Source of the DNA: Cinclus cinclus
Taxonomy: Eukaryota > Chordata > Aves > Passeriformes > Cinclidae
Length of the DNA: 64,000 bases
Direction: 5' to 3'
Assembly (NCBI RefSeq): GCF_963662255.1
Contig: NC_085047.1
Location: forward strand, 105,022,181-105,086,180
Shown: piece by piece, positions 62,217 to 64,000 of the stretch
Numbering within the stretch: position 1 is the stretch's first letter
Layout: the number at the start of each line of letters is the position of its first letter
Made by a program: the position numbers and the translations under genes
The notes under the pieces: generated by a model
Databases searched by the model: none
What the model was told of the DNA's origin: nothing
The model's input: only the letters and a program-made list of their open reading frames with translations

Positions 62217-62735
62217 GTATGGAGTGTTGCCCTTGGCTGGGTGGAAGGCTGCTGCCAAAGCTGCTCTTTCACTCCCTTCCTCAGCAGGACAAATGACAGA
62301 AAATAGAATGAAAGGCTTGTGGATCAAAATAAAGATGGGGTGAGATCAGTCATGAGTTACTGTCATGGGCAGAGCAGACTCGACTTGGGGAAATTAATTT
62401 AATTTATTGTCAATTCAATAAAAGTAGGATAATGAGAACTAAAACTAAATCCTAAAAACACTTTCTTTCACCTCTTCACTTCTTCCCAGACTTCACTTCC
62501 AATTTTGTGTACCTCCTCCTTCCCAGTGGCATTGGTGGATGGGGAATTGGGGCTGTGATCAGTTCATTACCTGTTTCTGCTGCTGCTTCCTCTCCCGGAG
62601 GAGGACTCCTCACACTTCTCCTGCTTCAGTGTGGAGCCTCCTAGAGGAGAGGTTTCATGGCTGTGGGCTGAACACCCGCTTCAGATCTAAAGGAGTGAAC
62701 TTTTCCTGTGGTCCATTCATGTTGTAAGGGGTCCC
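62217..62735 (-). mobile_element. Avian ERV LTR piece, minus strand
   Basis: The plus strand shows the reverse complement of the 3' half of an avian ERV LTR. In order: CTGCCAAAGCTGCTCTTTCA, GAATGAAAGGCTTGTGGATC, GCAGACTCGACTTGGGGAAA, an AATAAA signal (TTTATT on plus, 62403-62408), and CTCTCCCGGAGGAGGACTCC. Its start resembles the left end of the LTR at 11627, including the GGCTCATGGGTCAAGAT / GGCTTGTGGATCAAAAT stretch, so the two belong to related families. The right end near 62735 is not a canonical terminus, so the 5' part is probably missing. The 79-codon frame at 62104-62343 partly overlaps it by chance. Confidence 0.75.
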
Positions 62736-64000
62736 ACTGTAAGAGGTATCTTTGTTGCACTGGTTAATGCTTGTAAAGAAGGGACTCAAGATTTGGTCCT
62801 GGTTCAGGATTCAACAATAATGCCAAGCTCATCTATTTTTATGCTCAGAAAAGTGCTACCCAATTTCAAATCAGTTATGACTTAGGAGTGAGTTTTGATC
62901 TGGAACTCTGAAGTTTTACAGTAGTCAAGTTAAAAAGTCAGATGCCACCAAGATGCAGGTATAAAATAGTAGCTGGACGATGACATTTTACTCATTTGTG
63001 ACAGATTATGGAAAATGAGAGAAGTGTATATTTAAATGAACTAAGAAATACAGGAGAGCAGCCAAAGACTGACTCAAAAAAGATCAAAAAGTGTTGTCTG
63101 TAATCCAACCCATATTCACTTAATGGACAATAAGGGGCTGTGACAAATCCCACATTCCAGAGGTGAGTGGTGCTCTCTGAAACAGTTGTCTCTCATCCTT
63201 CATCATTCCTCAATGTCACTTTTGAGTTTTGGCTGCAAACTCTGCAGGCTCACATTATTTCTTATAGGCTCTGTTGTGATTTGAAGCAGTTCTGCTGGCA
63301 GCCCATCAGCACAATCAAAAGTGTTTGCTGAGTTCCAAGGCAACCTCCTTGGCCTGGCTTCATTGACAAGGTGGCAGGTTTGAGCGAGATAAGCTAAAAA
63401 AACTCTGGCACCTCTTCTGTACTTAGTTCCAGGTCTGGTTCTTATACTGATCCCTGTAAATTGCTTCATAAGAGTTAATTTTACCGCTCTAAACACATCT
63501 ACTGATGTCTAAGGTGAACAGACTTTTGTCTTTCAAAAAAATGAAGTTGCAGAAAGTAGTCAGAGATTCTGTTCACTGCAAGTCAGTCACATTATAAATA
63601 GGGATACTCTTCACCAACCCCAATTCAGCAAAACAACCCTTCCTTTGTTTAAGAATCCACTGAAGGGCACAAATGCACAGGAAAGGGGGAGTTATTCCCA
63701 GACTACAATCTGAAATCATGATTTATTTTAAGCATTAAAGTTGAAGCACAGATACATCTTTTCACATGGAATAACTGCTAATAACAATGAAAATGTGAAA
63801 TTGATGCTTTTTATAGAGTTCTGAATGGCATAAATTTGAAATATGCCTCTAAATGAAATATGCTGTATTAATTTGATTACATTAAAATAACATTATTTCA
63901 TGAATTAGTCTACTATTATTCTAGTATGATTTTAATAAGGTGTATTTTTATACATACATATAAGCATGATGCTGCTTTCCTGGCACAAATCATATTTTTG
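62736..64000. other. Unique non-coding stretch, right edge
   Basis: No recognised gene or repeat. A 97-codon minus frame at 63203-63496 has a more protein-like composition than most here but matches no family I know. The last 300 bp are very AT-rich. Confidence 0.5.

Overview
The window is non-coding DNA from a bird, most likely a passerine. Three avian-type CR1 LINE 3' ends end in or near the CATAGAAT signature, seen in reverse complement. Seven endogenous-retrovirus LTRs or LTR pieces are present, several of types I know from songbird genomes. No bacterial-style gene packing, operon, tRNA, rRNA or CRISPR array is visible. I found no convincing exon of a host protein-coding gene in 64 kb, so this is a gene desert or the inside of a very long intron. 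Nearly all ATG-to-stop frames are short (60-150 codons) and lie in AT-rich DNA or inside repeats.

Layout. 1-2563 is unique AT-rich DNA with an RFX X-box-like motif at 540. 2564-2629 is a scrap of CR1 3' end, followed by a TTTATA microsatellite (2781-2870). 2871-7487 is unique DNA containing a homeodomain-motif cluster (6640-7260). 7488-8085 is a CR1 3' end on the minus strand, including the C-terminal part of ORF2. Solo LTR A (8118-8820) lies directly beside it. 9890-11280 is an old antisense copy of CR1 reverse-transcriptase sequence. A minus-strand ERV LTR follows at 11627-12211, with a polypurine tract and perhaps some internal sequence to its right. 13000-28842 is mostly unique, with an AAT microsatellite at 17829. 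LTRs follow at 28843-29223 (plus) and 30211-30907 (LTR B, same family as A). A long GC-rich minus-strand LTR lies at 38371-39829 and a short 266-bp LTR at 42414-42679. A CR1 3' end lies at 48412-48680 and a CATCA pentanucleotide repeat at 57550-57602. An old sense-strand CR1 copy with recognisable RT motifs spans 59080-60470, and an LTR piece (minus) lies at 62217-62735.

The best-supported insertions carry target-site duplications that can be read directly: taccc around LTR A, acctg around LTR B and ctctca around the 42.4-kb LTR. The history is layered: deeply decayed CR1 copies, then avian CR1 3' ends, then LTRs with intact duplications. The remaining interest is regulatory. Several AT-rich blocks have motif content typical of conserved non-coding elements, and the LTRs could act as promoters or polyadenylation sites. 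I did not find a new biological system, and I say so rather than inflate a chance reading frame.
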